A stretch of 64,000 bases of DNA from JAPLNB01 sp964451955 (GCA_964451955.1 CAYVKG010000013.1:1-64000); one strand, 5' to 3'. Counted from the stretch's first letter, positions 9,911-19,265 are shown. The notes: a model not told the origin generated them from the sequence alone. A program made the numbers and translations.

Positions 9911-10211
9911 GCCCAACACGTCGCCTCCATCATGCCTATCGTAACGGCACCCCCCCACGCTTCAGGGCACAGGCGCAAAAAGGGCTCCTTCTACGCGACT
10001 TCCCTCACTGTTTTGAACGCCCGGCAGATCCGTTCGGCCTGCCTGCGTTTTGAGTAAGCCAAAGGACCGTATAGTTTTCTCGCCGTTCAGAAATGCCCCA
10101 ATCAATCACATCCGCCGATGAATCTCGCGAAACCGCCGCTCGATTCGGCCGGCCAAGCGGAACATGCGATGATGTTCGGTCGACATGCGACAATCCGGCC
10201 CCCGCCACCAT
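9911..10211. other. Intergenic stretch without a convincing gene
   Basis: Between the TIM-barrel protein and the BlaI-type gene, which converge. A 68-codon minus-strand frame (10005-10211) starts with an ATG that directly abuts the BlaI stop codon, which would suit translational coupling. Its sequence has no recognisable domain and no BlaR1/M56 peptidase features, so I do not call it as a gene. Confidence 0.4.
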
Positions 10212-10604
10212 TCACGGTCTGCCCCTCTTGGCCTTGCGATCCAGCCGTTGCCGCAACTCATCCAAGTCGTCCTTGCCGAGATCCTTTGACTGCAACAGGC
10301 TCTCCATCGCAGCCAGCGACGACCCGTCAAATGCTCGATTCACAATGTCGCGCAGCATGCCCCCAGCTGTCTTCCGCTCCGTCACAGCCGCCTTGTAGCG
10401 GTGGCAACCATCCTGCTTCTCGCTACGCAGATATCCCTTGCGAGTCATGATGTTCATCATCGTCAGCACCGAGTTGTGCGCCAGATCACGCCATGGCACT
10501 AACGCGTTCCTCACCTGGCGCACTGTCACCTCACCCTCCCGCCAGACCACCTTGAGTATCTCAAGCTCCAACTCAGTCGGGTGCTTCGATGCATGCCTGG
10601 CCAT
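10212..10604 (-). CDS. BlaI/MecI/CopY family transcriptional repressor (orphan)
   Basis: 130-residue winged-helix DNA-binding protein (Penicillinase_R, PF03965). The body ELEILKVVWREGEVTVRQV followed by the recognition region with SVLTMMNIMTRKGYL is the typical BlaI wing-helix arrangement, and the C-terminal helices (about residues 85-125, ESLLQSKDLGKDDLDELRQR) form the dimerisation part. The start at 10604 follows GTGGAGGGCAAC; longer in-frame starts upstream lack this site. BlaI-family proteins usually pair with a BlaR1-type M56 metallopeptidase sensor that cleaves the repressor. None lies on either side here, so the signal that inactivates it is unknown. Confidence 0.88.
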   Translation of the reverse strand: MARHASKHPTELELEILKVVWREGEVTVRQVRNALVPWRDLAHNSVLTMMNIMTRKGYLRSEKQDGCHRYKAAVTERKTAGGMLRDIVNRAFDGSSLAAMESLLQSKDLGKDDLDELRQRLDRKAKRGRP

Positions 10605-10896
10605 GTTGCCCTCCACGCGCACGCGACAGCGATTCCCGGATTGTAATGGTACGGCCATCCTCAGCCAACCTCGACAGGCAAAGCCAATGGCCTCCGCCAT
10701 CCATCCCATTCATCGGATGTTCGGATAGGGCCTCCCAAATGCAAGACAGTCACAACCAGAACCGGCCGCACAAAGTCGCCCCCTGGGCCTGCCCCTCCAA
10801 GTGCCCGGATGAAGCAGTATTCCCCATCGCAAGCATCCCCTACACAATGGTCCCACCCCATCGCTCTGAATGCCCAGTGTTTTCAGTAGTCAACTC

Positions 10897-11529
10897 TCAT
10901 TTCCAGATCAAGCCGCATCGACCCTCAACCGCCGACGAGTCTCCCACAGGCCGAAATCCCAGAACCGTTTCCACGTCGGACTTCCGCTCCAGTGCCAGGC
11001 TCACCACTCCTCGGTTCACATCGCCATAGACCCGCAACATCAATTTCCCGCTTATCACGCGCCCGTTCTTGCTTATCCTCGCATCCAACTTCCCAATACC
11101 GGCCCCTTGGTCCGCCAAATCCAGAGTCAGACGATCACCCTTGATTCGCCCCGTCGCTTTGAACGCCCCATCGCTCCCCATCAGACCCAGCCCATCAATT
11201 GACATCGTTCCCCGCACCCGGCCATCGCTCAACCGCTCCGCTATCTGAAGCCTCGCCCTTCGCTCGCTTCCCGCCGGCAGCAACCCGGCACCCATGCCAC
11301 CCACCATCCTCGTCCCGGCGCTCGACTTCACCACAAACTGTCCCGCAAATCGGTCCCCGCCCCCCACGACATTCACCTTCGCGGTACGTCCCGCTGTCAC
11401 CACCAGACCTGCCCCGTCACTCGCCAGCGACCAGCCAACCCACGCGATGCCAACCGATAACAACCGCCGACCTTCGAGGTCTTCCATCACTGCGCTATCC
11501 ACGCCGCGGCCTTTCGTGTCTTTTCGCAT
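10897..11529 (-). CDS. Hypothetical protein with LEPR-like (LE-x-R-x-LLS) N-terminal motif
   Basis: About 210 residues with no recognised enzymatic domain. Near the N-terminus is MEDLEGRRLLSVG, which matches the LE-x-R-x-LLS pattern found at the start of many large planctomycete surface or exported proteins (LEPR motif). The rest is beta-strand-like with many short Gly-rich turns: GRIKGDRLTLDLA and GRVISGKLMLRVYG. I choose the start at 11529 because TGGAGGTGCGC places a strong ribosome site five bases before the ATG; an upstream ATG at 11574 is possible. It is divergent from recG with under 100 bases between. It is far shorter than most LEPR proteins. Function unknown; export is inferred only from the motif. 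Confidence 0.6.
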   Translation of the reverse strand: MRKDTKGRGVDSAVMEDLEGRRLLSVGIAWVGWSLASDGAGLVVTAGRTAKVNVVGGGDRFAGQFVVKSSAGTRMVGGMGAGLLPAGSERRARLQIAERLSDGRVRGTMSIDGLGLMGSDGAFKATGRIKGDRLTLDLADQGAGIGKLDARISKNGRVISGKLMLRVYGDVNRGVVSLALERKSDVETVLGFRPVGDSSAVEGRCGLIWK

Positions 11530-11615
11530 GCGCACCTCCACCCGCAAACACCCAAACAACCACTTCACGCTCATTATACAGCCCCCCTCTTCGCCGGGTA
11601 GAATCTTTTCACGAT

Positions 11616-13709
11616 ATGCCCCGCGCCGTATCACCACAATCTCTTGCGTCCCTCGCCACGCCTGTCGAATCGCTCGAGGGCATCGGAAACTCCCGCGCAA
11701 GAGAACTCCATACCCGCAACATCTTCACTCTCGCCGACCTCATCGAGTACTTCCCCAGAGCCTACCAACTCGAACGCTCGGAACAGCCCATCGCAAACCT
11801 CATCCCCAACGCCATCCAGTTCGCGCGCGGCGAGGTCGTCGCATGCGACTACATCCCTTCGCACGGACGCCCACGTTTCCTAGCCACACTCCAGGACCCC
11901 ACGGGCAAACTCAGCCTCACCTGGTTCAACGGCTCCTACCTCCGCCAACGCATCCACCCCGGACTCATCCTCCGTGTCCAAGGCCGCGTCCGTTCCTTCC
12001 GCGGTATTCCACAAATGATCCAACCGAAATGGCAACCCATTGAGCCCGATGCCCCCCCCGTGGGCGAAGACCTCCTCCGCGCCATCTACCCTGCCTCAGC
12101 CAGACTCCCCTCCTCCTTTTTTTGGAGCATCATCAACAAACACATCCACCTCGCCCTCCCTAACATCCCCGAGTTCTTTCCCCCGCAAATCCTTGCCGCC
12201 CGCCGACTCCTCCCCCGTCGGGATGCCTTCCGAGCCATCCACCGGCCCGCCAGTTGGCAGGAAGCCGCCGATGCTCGTCGCCGACTCGTCTACGATGAAC
12301 TGATGCTCATGCAGATCGGCCTCGCCCTTAGCCGCCGACTCCGCGCCGGTCGACTCACCGCGCCCGTCATGCGACTCGACAAGCTCCTCGATGAACGCAT
12401 CCGCCGACGCTTTCCTTTCACACTCACCTCCTCACAACAGGATGCCATCTGGGATATTGTGCGCGACCTCCAGAACCCAAACCCGATGAGCCGCCTGCTC
12501 CAAGGTGACGTCGGCTCCGGAAAGACCGTTGTCGCCCTCTACGCCATGCTTCTCGCCGTCGCCAACAAGCTACAGTCCGCACTCCTTGCGCCCACTGAAG
12601 TTCTCGCCGAACAGCACTACCTCACCCTTAATAACCTCCTTTGTGATTCCAGCGTCGCCATCGAACTCTTCACCAATCGCACCAAACGCCAAAGCAAAGG
12701 CTCCCTCGCCAAACACCTGGCCAGCGGCCGAATCCACATCGCTGTCGGAACTCAGGCAATGCTCCAGGAGGACGTCGAGTTCGCGAACCTCGGCCTCGTT
12801 GTGGTCGACGAACAGCACAAGCTAGGCGTCCGACAAAGAGCCCTCCTCAAGTCAAAAGGCCTCGCACCGCACTACCTCGTCATGACCGCCACTCCCATCC
12901 CTCGAACCCTGGCCCTCTCCTATTTCGCTGACTTCGACATCTCCACGCTCCACGAACTCCCCCCGGGGCGTCAGCCCATCACCACCACCTGGCTCAAAAC
13001 CAACCAAGCCAGCCAGGCCTACAACTTCGTGCGCCAACAGGTCGCGACCGGACGACAGGCCTATATCGTTGTGCCCCAAATCGACGACGATGGCATCCAG
13101 GACGCCAAGTCCGTCAAGACCGAATTCGACCGACTCTCCAAGGGCCCTCTCGCCAACCTCCGCCTCGCCACACTGCACGGCCACATGCCCACCAACGAAA
13201 AGCAACTCACCATGAACCGCTTCCGCGACCACCTCGTCGATGTGCTCATCGCAACCACCGTCATCGAAGTCGGTATCGACGTCCCCAACGCCACCGTCAT
13301 GGTCATCGAAAACGCAGACCGCTTCGGACTCTCCCAACTCCACCAGATCCGCGGGCGCGTCGGTCGAGGGCAACACCAGTCCCATTGCCTCCTCATCTCC
13401 GATGCCGCCTCTGAAGACGCCGCCGCCCGTATCGCCGCACTCGTCCGTACCAGCAACGGCTTCGATATCGCCGAAACCGACCTCAAGCTCCGCGGCCCGG
13501 GCGATTTCTTTGGAATCCGGCAGCATGGGCTCCCTCAATTCAAACTCGCCGACATCACCCAGGAAATCGAACTCCTCCACGAGGCCAAACTCGATGCCCT
13601 CGACCTCCTCAACAGCGACCCCAATCTCACCCATCCTGATCACCGCCCACTCCGCGATGCACTCGCCTCGCAGTTCGGTCAGTCGCTCTTCCTCGCACAG
13701 ATCGGCTAA
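11616..13709 (+). CDS. recG: ATP-dependent DNA helicase RecG
   Basis: 697-residue RecG, the usual length, which remodels stalled forks and Holliday junctions. Residues 15-70 include the helix-hairpin-like LEGIGNSRARELHTRNIFTL, and about 65-140 form the OB-fold wedge domain. Helicase motifs are complete: Walker A GDVGSGKT at 297-304, motif II DEQH at 398-401 followed by KLGVRQR, motif III MTATPIPRTLAL, and motif VI QIRGRVGRG. The start is placed at the ATG at 11616 because homology-like sequence begins there; the open frame further upstream runs opposite the LEPR-like gene. No clear ribosome site precedes this ATG, and a TAGAAT box lies about 12-17 bases upstream, so a very short leader is possible. 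Confidence 0.95.
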   Translation: MPRAVSPQSLASLATPVESLEGIGNSRARELHTRNIFTLADLIEYFPRAYQLERSEQPIANLIPNAIQFARGEVVACDYIPSHGRPRFLATLQDPTGKLSLTWFNGSYLRQRIHPGLILRVQGRVRSFRGIPQMIQPKWQPIEPDAPPVGEDLLRAIYPASARLPSSFFWSIINKHIHLALPNIPEFFPPQILAARRLLPRRDAFRAIHRPASWQEAADARRRLVYDELMLMQIGLALSRRLRAGRLTAPVMRLDKLLDERIRRRFPFTLTSSQQDAIWDIVRDLQNPNPMSRLLQGDVGSGKTVVALYAMLLAVANKLQSALLAPTEVLAEQHYLTLNNLLCDSSVAIELFTNRTKRQSKGSLAKHLASGRIHIAVGTQAMLQEDVEFANLGLVVVDEQHKLGVRQRALLKSKGLAPHYLVMTATPIPRTLALSYFADFDISTLHELPPGRQPITTTWLKTNQASQAYNFVRQQVATGRQAYIVVPQIDDDGIQDAKSVKTEFDRLSKGPLANLRLATLHGHMPTNEKQLTMNRFRDHLVDVLIATTVIEVGIDVPNATVMVIENADRFGLSQLHQIRGRVGRGQHQSHCLLISDAASEDAAARIAALVRTSNGFDIAETDLKLRGPGDFFGIRQHGLPQFKLADITQEIELLHEAKLDALDLLNSDPNLTHPDHRPLRDALASQFGQSLFLAQIG

Positions 13710-13770
13710 CCCTTCAACTCACCTTCCCATCTTCGCTCACCAAGCTGTTCCCGCAGACAATCACCGTGCA

Positions 13771-13798
13771 TTGAATTTCAGCGCAGACTCTCTAAACT
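13771..13798 (+). promoter_or_regulatory. Candidate sigma-70 promoter for fba
   Basis: TTGAAT at 13771-13776 and TAAACT at 13793-13798 with a 16-base spacer, in the 154-base gap between recG and the aldolase. Matches are 5 of 6 and 4 of 6 to the consensus, so this is a suggestion from position and sequence only. Confidence 0.35.
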
Positions 13799-13863
13799 GT
13801 GCGCCTCAGGATGCTCCACAAAACGAGCCAAAAATCGTTTAACCTTAGAAAGGATATGTAGTT

Positions 13864-14889
13864 ATGCCTCTGATGACCACCAAGCCAATGTTTGACTTGG
13901 CCTATACCGGCGGGTTCGCGGTCGGTGCCTTCAACGTCAACAACATGGAAATCACTCAGGGGATCATCCAGGCGTGCGCCGCCGAGAAATCGCCCTTGAT
14001 CCTCCAGATCTCCAAGGGCGCCCGGAAATATGCCAACATGCGCTACCTGAAAAAGATCATCGACGCCGCCGTTGAAGAACACCCCGAACTCCCCATCGCT
14101 ATCCACCTCGACCACGGCGATACCCTCGACCTCGTACAGGGTTGCATCAACGACGGCTTCACCAGCGTCATGATCGACGGCTCTCATCACCCCTACGAGG
14201 AAAACGTCAAGCTCTGCAAGAGCGTCGTCGACGTTGCTCACGCCGCCGGCGTCACCGTCGAAGCCGAACTCGGACAACTCGGCGGCATTGAGGAAGAAGT
14301 CGTCGGCGCGGATGACTTCGAAACCAATATGCAAAAGTACCTCACCGACCCTAACCAAGCCGCCGATTTCTGGAAACGTACCGGCATCGACAGCCTCGCC
14401 GTCGCCATCGGCACCAGTCACGGCGCCTACAAGTTTAAGAATGAGTGCAAGCTCGCCTTCGACCGCGTCGAGCAGATCATGAAAACCTGCCCCGGCTTGC
14501 CACTTGTCATGCACGGCAGTTCCTCCGTGCCCCCGGAATACGTAGAACTCATCAACAAGTACGGCGGGAAGATGCCCAACGCAAAGGGCGTTCCAGAGTC
14601 TCAGCTTAACCTGGCCGCCACGAAATACGGGGTCTGCAAAGTCAACATCGACTCCGACCTCCGACTTGCCCTTACCGCTAAGATCCGCGAGGTCTTTGCC
14701 AACAAGCCCAGTGAGTTCGACCCGCGCAATTACCTCGGCCCGGGCCGTGATGCCATCGTTAAGATCGTCAGGGGAAAAGTCCAGGCGCTCAATTGCTGCG
14801 GTAAGGCCGAGCCCGTCCTGAAACAGTGGGAGAAGCTCGGCTGCCCCATGCCCAGCTTCTACCAGCTGGGTTGCTGCTGCGGCCACTGA
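13864..14889 (+). CDS. fba: Class II fructose-bisphosphate aldolase
   Basis: 341-residue zinc-dependent aldolase that splits fructose 1,6-bisphosphate into glyceraldehyde 3-phosphate and dihydroxyacetone phosphate in glycolysis and runs in reverse in gluconeogenesis. Diagnostic segments are GAFNVNNMEI near the N-terminus, AIHLDHGDT with the first zinc-ligand histidine, VEAELGQLGG, AIGTSHGAYK, LVMHGSSSVP and CKVNIDSDLR. The C-terminus is unusually cysteine-rich (GCCCGH, plus a CC pair shortly before). AAAGGATATGTAGTT gives the ribosome site. A 10-bp terminator hairpin follows, so the gene is likely transcribed alone. Confidence 0.96.
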   Translation: MPLMTTKPMFDLAYTGGFAVGAFNVNNMEITQGIIQACAAEKSPLILQISKGARKYANMRYLKKIIDAAVEEHPELPIAIHLDHGDTLDLVQGCINDGFTSVMIDGSHHPYEENVKLCKSVVDVAHAAGVTVEAELGQLGGIEEEVVGADDFETNMQKYLTDPNQAADFWKRTGIDSLAVAIGTSHGAYKFKNECKLAFDRVEQIMKTCPGLPLVMHGSSSVPPEYVELINKYGGKMPNAKGVPESQLNLAATKYGVCKVNIDSDLRLALTAKIREVFANKPSEFDPRNYLGPGRDAIVKIVRGKVQALNCCGKAEPVLKQWEKLGCPMPSFYQLGCCCGH

Positions 14890-14932
14890 TTGTCACAAGG
14901 CAAACCCCGACCCATTGTTAGCTGAACCACTC

Positions 14933-14959
14933 GAGGCACGGCTTTTGCCGTGCCTCTTT
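14933..14959 (+). terminator. Rho-independent terminator after fba
   Basis: Perfect 10-bp stem: GAGGCACGGC (14933-14942), TTTT loop, GCCGTGCCTC (14947-14956), followed by TTTCATTT. It lies 43 bases after the aldolase stop. Confidence 0.85.
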
Positions 14960-15061
14960 CATTTGCATGATCCTCTCCGAGACGGCCGTCTCGATTTAGC
15001 TCGCGCAACCTCACTCCCCACCCCATGCTGGCCGCATTCCATGCACAACGCGATGCGAATC

Positions 15062-16417
15062 TCAGCTCTTCACAACTTTGCCGCCAAGCCCTTTCACGTC
15101 ACGCATCGCGTTCCGTGTATCCACGATCAGCTTTGCGTGATCTCCGATCATCTGCCAGTCGTAGACGCTGTGGTTTGTAGCGATCACAACACAGTCGTAC
15201 GCCGCCAGCGTTTCCGGAGTCAGTCGCACACTCTGCATCCTCAGGTCATGACGACGCATCTTGTGCGTCACCGCGACCAGCGGATCGTTGTAGTCCACTT
15301 CCGCCCCAAGATCTTCCAGTTTCTCGATCAACTCAAAACTCGGACTCTCCCGCACATCGTCTATGTCCGGCTTGTAAGCCAAGCCAAGCACCAGTATCCG
15401 GCTCCCCCTCACCGCTTTTCCTCGCTCATTCAACGCCATAATCGTCCGATGCACCACGAAATCCGGCATCGTCCGATTCACTTCCCCAGCCAGCTCAATG
15501 AACCGTGTCGCGTGCCCCACCTCCCGAGCCTTCCACGTCAGGTAAAACGGATCGATCGGAATGCAGTGCCCCCCCAGACCGGGACCAGGGTAAAACGCCT
15601 GAAAACCGAATGGCTTCGTCGCCGCCGCGCTGATCACCTCCCAGACGTCAATTCCCATCGCCGTCAAGATGATCTTCATCTCGTTCACCAGGGCAATATT
15701 GATCGCACGGTAGGTGTTCTCCAATATCTTTGCGGCCTCCGCCACCTCCGCCGACGACACCGGGATCACCTGCTTGATCGCACGTCGATACAACGCCAAT
15801 GCAACCTCCCCGGATACTGCGTCAATGCCTCCCACCAGTTTCGGAATCGTCTGCGTGCTGTGGTCCTTCCGACCAGGATCCTCCCGCTCGGGCGAATACG
15901 CCAGATAGTAATCCCTCCCGCACTTCAAACCCCTCGCCTCAAGCCGCGGCAACATCACCTCCCGAGTAGTCCCAGGATAGGTCGAAGACTCCAGCACGAT
16001 CAGTTGCCCCCGACGAAGCGTTCGGGCAATGTCCTCTGCGCTCCGCTCCACCAGCGATAGGTCCGGCTCCATGTGCCTCCCCAGCGGCGTCGGAACACAA
16101 CTGATCACCGCATCCGCCTCCCCAAGCCGTCCCGCATCGCTTGTCGCATGGAAACGCCCCGTCTTCAGCATCTCCGCAACCAGCGACTCCCCAAGGTGTT
16201 TCAGGTAGTTCTCGCCCTTCCGAAGCTTCGCAACCTTGTTGGCATCGACGTCGAACCCCAGCACCCGAAATCCTGCGTCGTGAAACGCCCGCAACAGCGG
16301 CAATCCAACATAGCCCAGCCCCACGACTCCCACCAACGCTGAACCATCTGCAATCTTATTCAGCAGTTCCATCTCATTACTCTCCCGCTTGACATACCCC
16401 ACAACCTCTTCAGCCAC
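15062..16417 (-). CDS. wbpA: Nucleotide-sugar dehydrogenase (UDP-GlcNAc/ManNAc 6-dehydrogenase, WbpA/WecC type)
   Basis: 451-residue NAD-dependent enzyme that oxidises a UDP-N-acetylhexosamine to the uronic acid for polysaccharide synthesis. The N-terminal Rossmann motif VGLGYVGLPL lies near residue 31, the central helical domain contains ILENTYRAINIAL, the catalytic cysteine is in PGLGGHCIPIDPFY, and the C-terminal UDP-binding domain has LGLAYKPDIDDVRESPS. The GlcNAc versus ManNAc preference cannot be fixed from sequence, so the symbol is the closest family name. A GTG start at 16417 with GGAGTTGAGAC upstream is chosen. It is divergent from the CDP-sugar genes and probably feeds the same surface polysaccharide. 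Confidence 0.88.
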   Translation of the reverse strand: MAEEVVGYVKRESNEMELLNKIADGSALVGVVGLGYVGLPLLRAFHDAGFRVLGFDVDANKVAKLRKGENYLKHLGESLVAEMLKTGRFHATSDAGRLGEADAVISCVPTPLGRHMEPDLSLVERSAEDIARTLRRGQLIVLESSTYPGTTREVMLPRLEARGLKCGRDYYLAYSPEREDPGRKDHSTQTIPKLVGGIDAVSGEVALALYRRAIKQVIPVSSAEVAEAAKILENTYRAINIALVNEMKIILTAMGIDVWEVISAAATKPFGFQAFYPGPGLGGHCIPIDPFYLTWKAREVGHATRFIELAGEVNRTMPDFVVHRTIMALNERGKAVRGSRILVLGLAYKPDIDDVRESPSFELIEKLEDLGAEVDYNDPLVAVTHKMRRHDLRMQSVRLTPETLAAYDCVVIATNHSVYDWQMIGDHAKLIVDTRNAMRDVKGLGGKVVKS

Positions 16418-16866
16418 GTCTCAACTCCAAAAACACATCAACCCTACGCGGACGCGCAATTCCGCTATCGCGACCGCCGAATCCACGCTTCAGTGCCTCG
16501 ACAGCCGCATCCTGCCCAATGGGCACCATTATCAGCAACTCTCGACCTAAGGAAATACGCAAAGACACCCTAAACCCATCCATGATCCTGGCGACTCCAG
16601 ACCCCCGTCTTCGCCACCTCGCCGCCTATCGCTCTTCTCCCACCAGCTCAAATATGCTATTGTCCGGCGTATGAGGTTCGCGCATCAATGGCAGCTCGCG
16701 CCTCGGGACAAGGGCGCTTTGGCCTCGCGCACTCAGGCGATACTTCGCCCAATAATCCGTTCAACGATCGCAAGGCGAAGCTGAAATCTCGCTCTGATTC
16801 TGCCGATGTAACCCTCAGGCGGCTCGTAGGCCGCGCGTTTCGGCTCCTTCTGCCTCGGAGTCCATC
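16418..16866. other. Divergent intergenic region between the dehydrogenase and rfbF
   Basis: 449 bases that should hold promoters for both directions. I see no convincing -35/-10 pair. A 60-codon plus-strand frame (16688-16870) overlaps the rfbF start and has no recognisable domain; it is not called. Confidence 0.4.
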
Positions 16867-17694
16867 TTGAGCAACGACCTCTCCAGCATACCCGTCTTCG
16901 TCTTGTGCGGCGGCATGGGAACCCGTCTCCGAGAAGAAACCGAACTCCGACCCAAGCCCATGGTGCCCGTCGGAAACCGCCCCATCCTCTGGCATATCAT
17001 GAAAACCTATGCCCACCATGGATTCAAGAAGTTCATTCTCTGCTGCGGCTATAAGTCTGAAGTCATCAAAGCCTATTTTCTTAACTACGCGTCCATGAAC
17101 TCCGACTTCACGGTCGAACTCAAGACCAATAACCTCACCGTCCACTCCGTCGACCATGACCAGGACTGGACCGTCACGCTTGCCTACACCGGTGAATTGA
17201 CCATGACGGGCGCGCGCGTCGCACGCGCCGCCTCCCGTTACCTCGCCGACGCCACGACTTTCGCCGTCACCTACGGCGATGGCCTCACCAACGCCAACCT
17301 CGCCGACGAATACGCCTTCCATCTCAAACACCAGCGAGTCGGAACCGTCCTCGGCGTCAACCCACCCTCGCGATTCGGTGAACTCAAGACCAACGGACCT
17401 CTCGTTCAGGAATTCGCCGAGAAACCCGACTTCGCCGACAACTGGATCAACGGCGGTTACTTCTTCTTCCAACGCCAATTCCTCCCATACCTCTCTCAGG
17501 AGGAATCCTGTGTCCTCGAACGCACCCCTCTCGTCAACCTCACCCGCGATGGCCAGTTGTGCATGTACAAACACCGCGGGTTCTGGGCCTGCATGGACAC
17601 CCAACGCGACCGCGAATACCTTGAGAAACTCTGGGCCTCCGGCGCCCCACCGTGGGCCGACTTCTCCAACCACCCCTCCCCTACCCAAGGCTAA
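16867..17694 (+). CDS. rfbF: Glucose-1-phosphate cytidylyltransferase
   Basis: 275-residue nucleotidyltransferase that makes CDP-glucose from CTP and glucose 1-phosphate, the entry step of CDP-deoxysugar synthesis. The signature VLCGGMGTRLREETELRPKP near residue 9 is the nucleotide-binding loop with catalytic Arg and Lys, followed by KPMVPVGNRPILWHIM. Later VTYGDGLTNAN gives the metal-binding Asp, and NGGYFFFQRQF and LERTPLVNL are family-typical. It starts with TTG at 16867, preceded by CGGAGTCCATC; no ATG offers a better fit. The length is about 18 residues above the typical 257 because of a C-terminal tail. It is the first gene of a plus-strand run with 18 bases before rfbG. Confidence 0.93.
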   Translation: MSNDLSSIPVFVLCGGMGTRLREETELRPKPMVPVGNRPILWHIMKTYAHHGFKKFILCCGYKSEVIKAYFLNYASMNSDFTVELKTNNLTVHSVDHDQDWTVTLAYTGELTMTGARVARAASRYLADATTFAVTYGDGLTNANLADEYAFHLKHQRVGTVLGVNPPSRFGELKTNGPLVQEFAEKPDFADNWINGGYFFFQRQFLPYLSQEESCVLERTPLVNLTRDGQLCMYKHRGFWACMDTQRDREYLEKLWASGAPPWADFSNHPSPTQG

Positions 17695-17712
17695 TCAACT
17701 CACTGAGGAATC

Positions 17713-18702
17713 ATGACCCAACCCACTTGGAAAGGCTCCAGCGTCTTCATCACCGGTGCTACCGGCCTCCTCGGCTCTCACCTCACTCGCCTCCTCGTCG
17801 ACGCCGGCGCCAATGTCGTCGCACTTGTCCGCGACTCCCTTCCCAAATCCCTGTTCTATTCCCCAGACCCCGCCTGGAACCTCCAGAACAGGGTCACCAC
17901 CGTCCGCGGCCAGATCGAGGACTTCCACACCATCGAACGTTCTCTCAACGAATACGAAATCGACACCATCTTCCACCTCGCCGCCCAGACCATTGTCGGC
18001 GCCGCCAACCGCTCGCCACTGCCCACATTCCGCGCCAACATCGAAGGCACCTGGAACCTTCTCGAAGCCGCACGCCTTCACTCGCCTCGCATCAAACGCA
18101 TCCTCATCGCCTCCTCGGACAAGGCCTACGGCAACCTTCAGGGACAAGCTTACGATGAATCCTTTCCACTCCGCGGAGAACACCCTTACGACGTCTCCAA
18201 GAGCTGCGCCGACCTCATCTCCCGCGCTTATTTCGTCTCCTACAACCTTCCCGTTGCCGTCACTCGCTGCGGAAACTTCTTCGGCCCCGGCGACCTCAAC
18301 TTCAACCGCATCATCCCCGGTACCATCCGCGATGTCCTCCAGAACCGCCCCCCTGTCATCCGTTCCAACGGCAAGTTCATTCGCGACTACATCTACGCCG
18401 AAGACGGCGCGCACGCCTACCTCACCCTCGCCCAGCAGATGCAAAACGGCAAATTCTCCGGCGAAGCCTTCAACTTCTCCTACGGCCTCCGACTCTCCGT
18501 CATCGACGTTGTCGATCGCGTCCTCAAAGCCATGAACCGAACCGATCTTGCGCCCCAGATCCTCAACCAGGCCAACAACGAAATCCCTGTCCAGTGTCTC
18601 GACTCCACCAAGGCAAAAACCCAGCTCAACTGGTCCCCCCAATACGGCTTCGACCAGGGCCTGAAATTGACCATCGACTGGTACCGCGCTCACTTCTCTT
18701 GA
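17713..18702 (+). CDS. rfbG: CDP-glucose 4,6-dehydratase
   Basis: 329-residue short-chain dehydrogenase-like enzyme that converts CDP-glucose to CDP-4-keto-6-deoxy-D-glucose. VFITGATGLLGSHL is the Rossmann glycine motif; LAAQTIVGAANRSP is typical of RfbG; YDVSKSCAD carries the catalytic Tyr and Lys; RCGNFFGPGDLNFNRIIPG and RDYIYAEDGAHAYL follow in the usual order. It is about 30 residues shorter than many RfbG proteins. The position just after rfbF and before an epimerase gene supports the assignment over a generic NAD-epimerase. Confidence 0.92.
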   Translation: MTQPTWKGSSVFITGATGLLGSHLTRLLVDAGANVVALVRDSLPKSLFYSPDPAWNLQNRVTTVRGQIEDFHTIERSLNEYEIDTIFHLAAQTIVGAANRSPLPTFRANIEGTWNLLEAARLHSPRIKRILIASSDKAYGNLQGQAYDESFPLRGEHPYDVSKSCADLISRAYFVSYNLPVAVTRCGNFFGPGDLNFNRIIPGTIRDVLQNRPPVIRSNGKFIRDYIYAEDGAHAYLTLAQQMQNGKFSGEAFNFSYGLRLSVIDVVDRVLKAMNRTDLAPQILNQANNEIPVQCLDSTKAKTQLNWSPQYGFDQGLKLTIDWYRAHFS

Positions 18703-18713
18703 AACCCTGAACC

Positions 18714-19265
18714 ATGATCTTCACATCCACCCCACTTCAAGGCGCGTTTATCGTTGACCTCGAAATCCGCCGCGACGACCGCGGTTACTTCGCCCGCTCT
18801 TTCTGCGCCAACGAATTCGCCGCTCACGGCCTCTCCTCCCACTTCGTCCAGGCCAACGAATCCTACAACGTCAAGAAAGGCACGCTCCGCGGCATGCACT
18901 ATCAGCTCCCCCCCCACGCCGAAACCAAACTCGTCAGCTGCATCCGCGGCACTCTCCTTGATGTCATACTCGACATCCGACAAGAATCCCCGACCTTCGG
19001 CCAGTCCTTCGCCGCCGAACTCTCCGCCGAAAACCGCCGGATGCTTTACGTACCGAAAGGCTTCGCCCACGGCTACATCACCCTTGCCGACCAGACGGAA
19101 GCCCTTTACCTCGTCGATGAGTTCTATGCCCCTTCCCACGAGCGAGGCATCCGATACAACGACCCCACGTTCGCCATCCAGTGGCCTTTCCCCCCAACTG
19201 TCATCTCCGACAAAGACCGAAACCATCGCGACTTCGACCCCCAATGGCATCTGAAGGTTCAGTGA
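18714..19265 (+). CDS. rfbC: dTDP-4-dehydrorhamnose 3,5-epimerase-like sugar epimerase
   Basis: 183-residue cupin of the RmlC family. The active-site motif LRGMHYQLPP with its catalytic His, the strand DVILDIRQ and PKGFAHGY are intact, and DPTFAIQWPF is the usual late motif. Canonical RmlC acts on dTDP-4-keto-6-deoxyglucose, but no rmlA, rmlB or rmlD is nearby while rfbF and rfbG are immediately upstream. The inferred substrate here is therefore CDP-4-keto-6-deoxy-D-glucose. It starts 11 bases after the rfbG stop. Confidence 0.88.
   Translation: MIFTSTPLQGAFIVDLEIRRDDRGYFARSFCANEFAAHGLSSHFVQANESYNVKKGTLRGMHYQLPPHAETKLVSCIRGTLLDVILDIRQESPTFGQSFAAELSAENRRMLYVPKGFAHGYITLADQTEALYLVDEFYAPSHERGIRYNDPTFAIQWPFPPTVISDKDRNHRDFDPQWHLKVQ

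Noticed and set aside
13792..14886. Long minus-strand open frame opposite fba (364 codons)
   Set aside because: Lies exactly antisense to a certain aldolase gene and has no domain; produced by the codon bias of the real gene.
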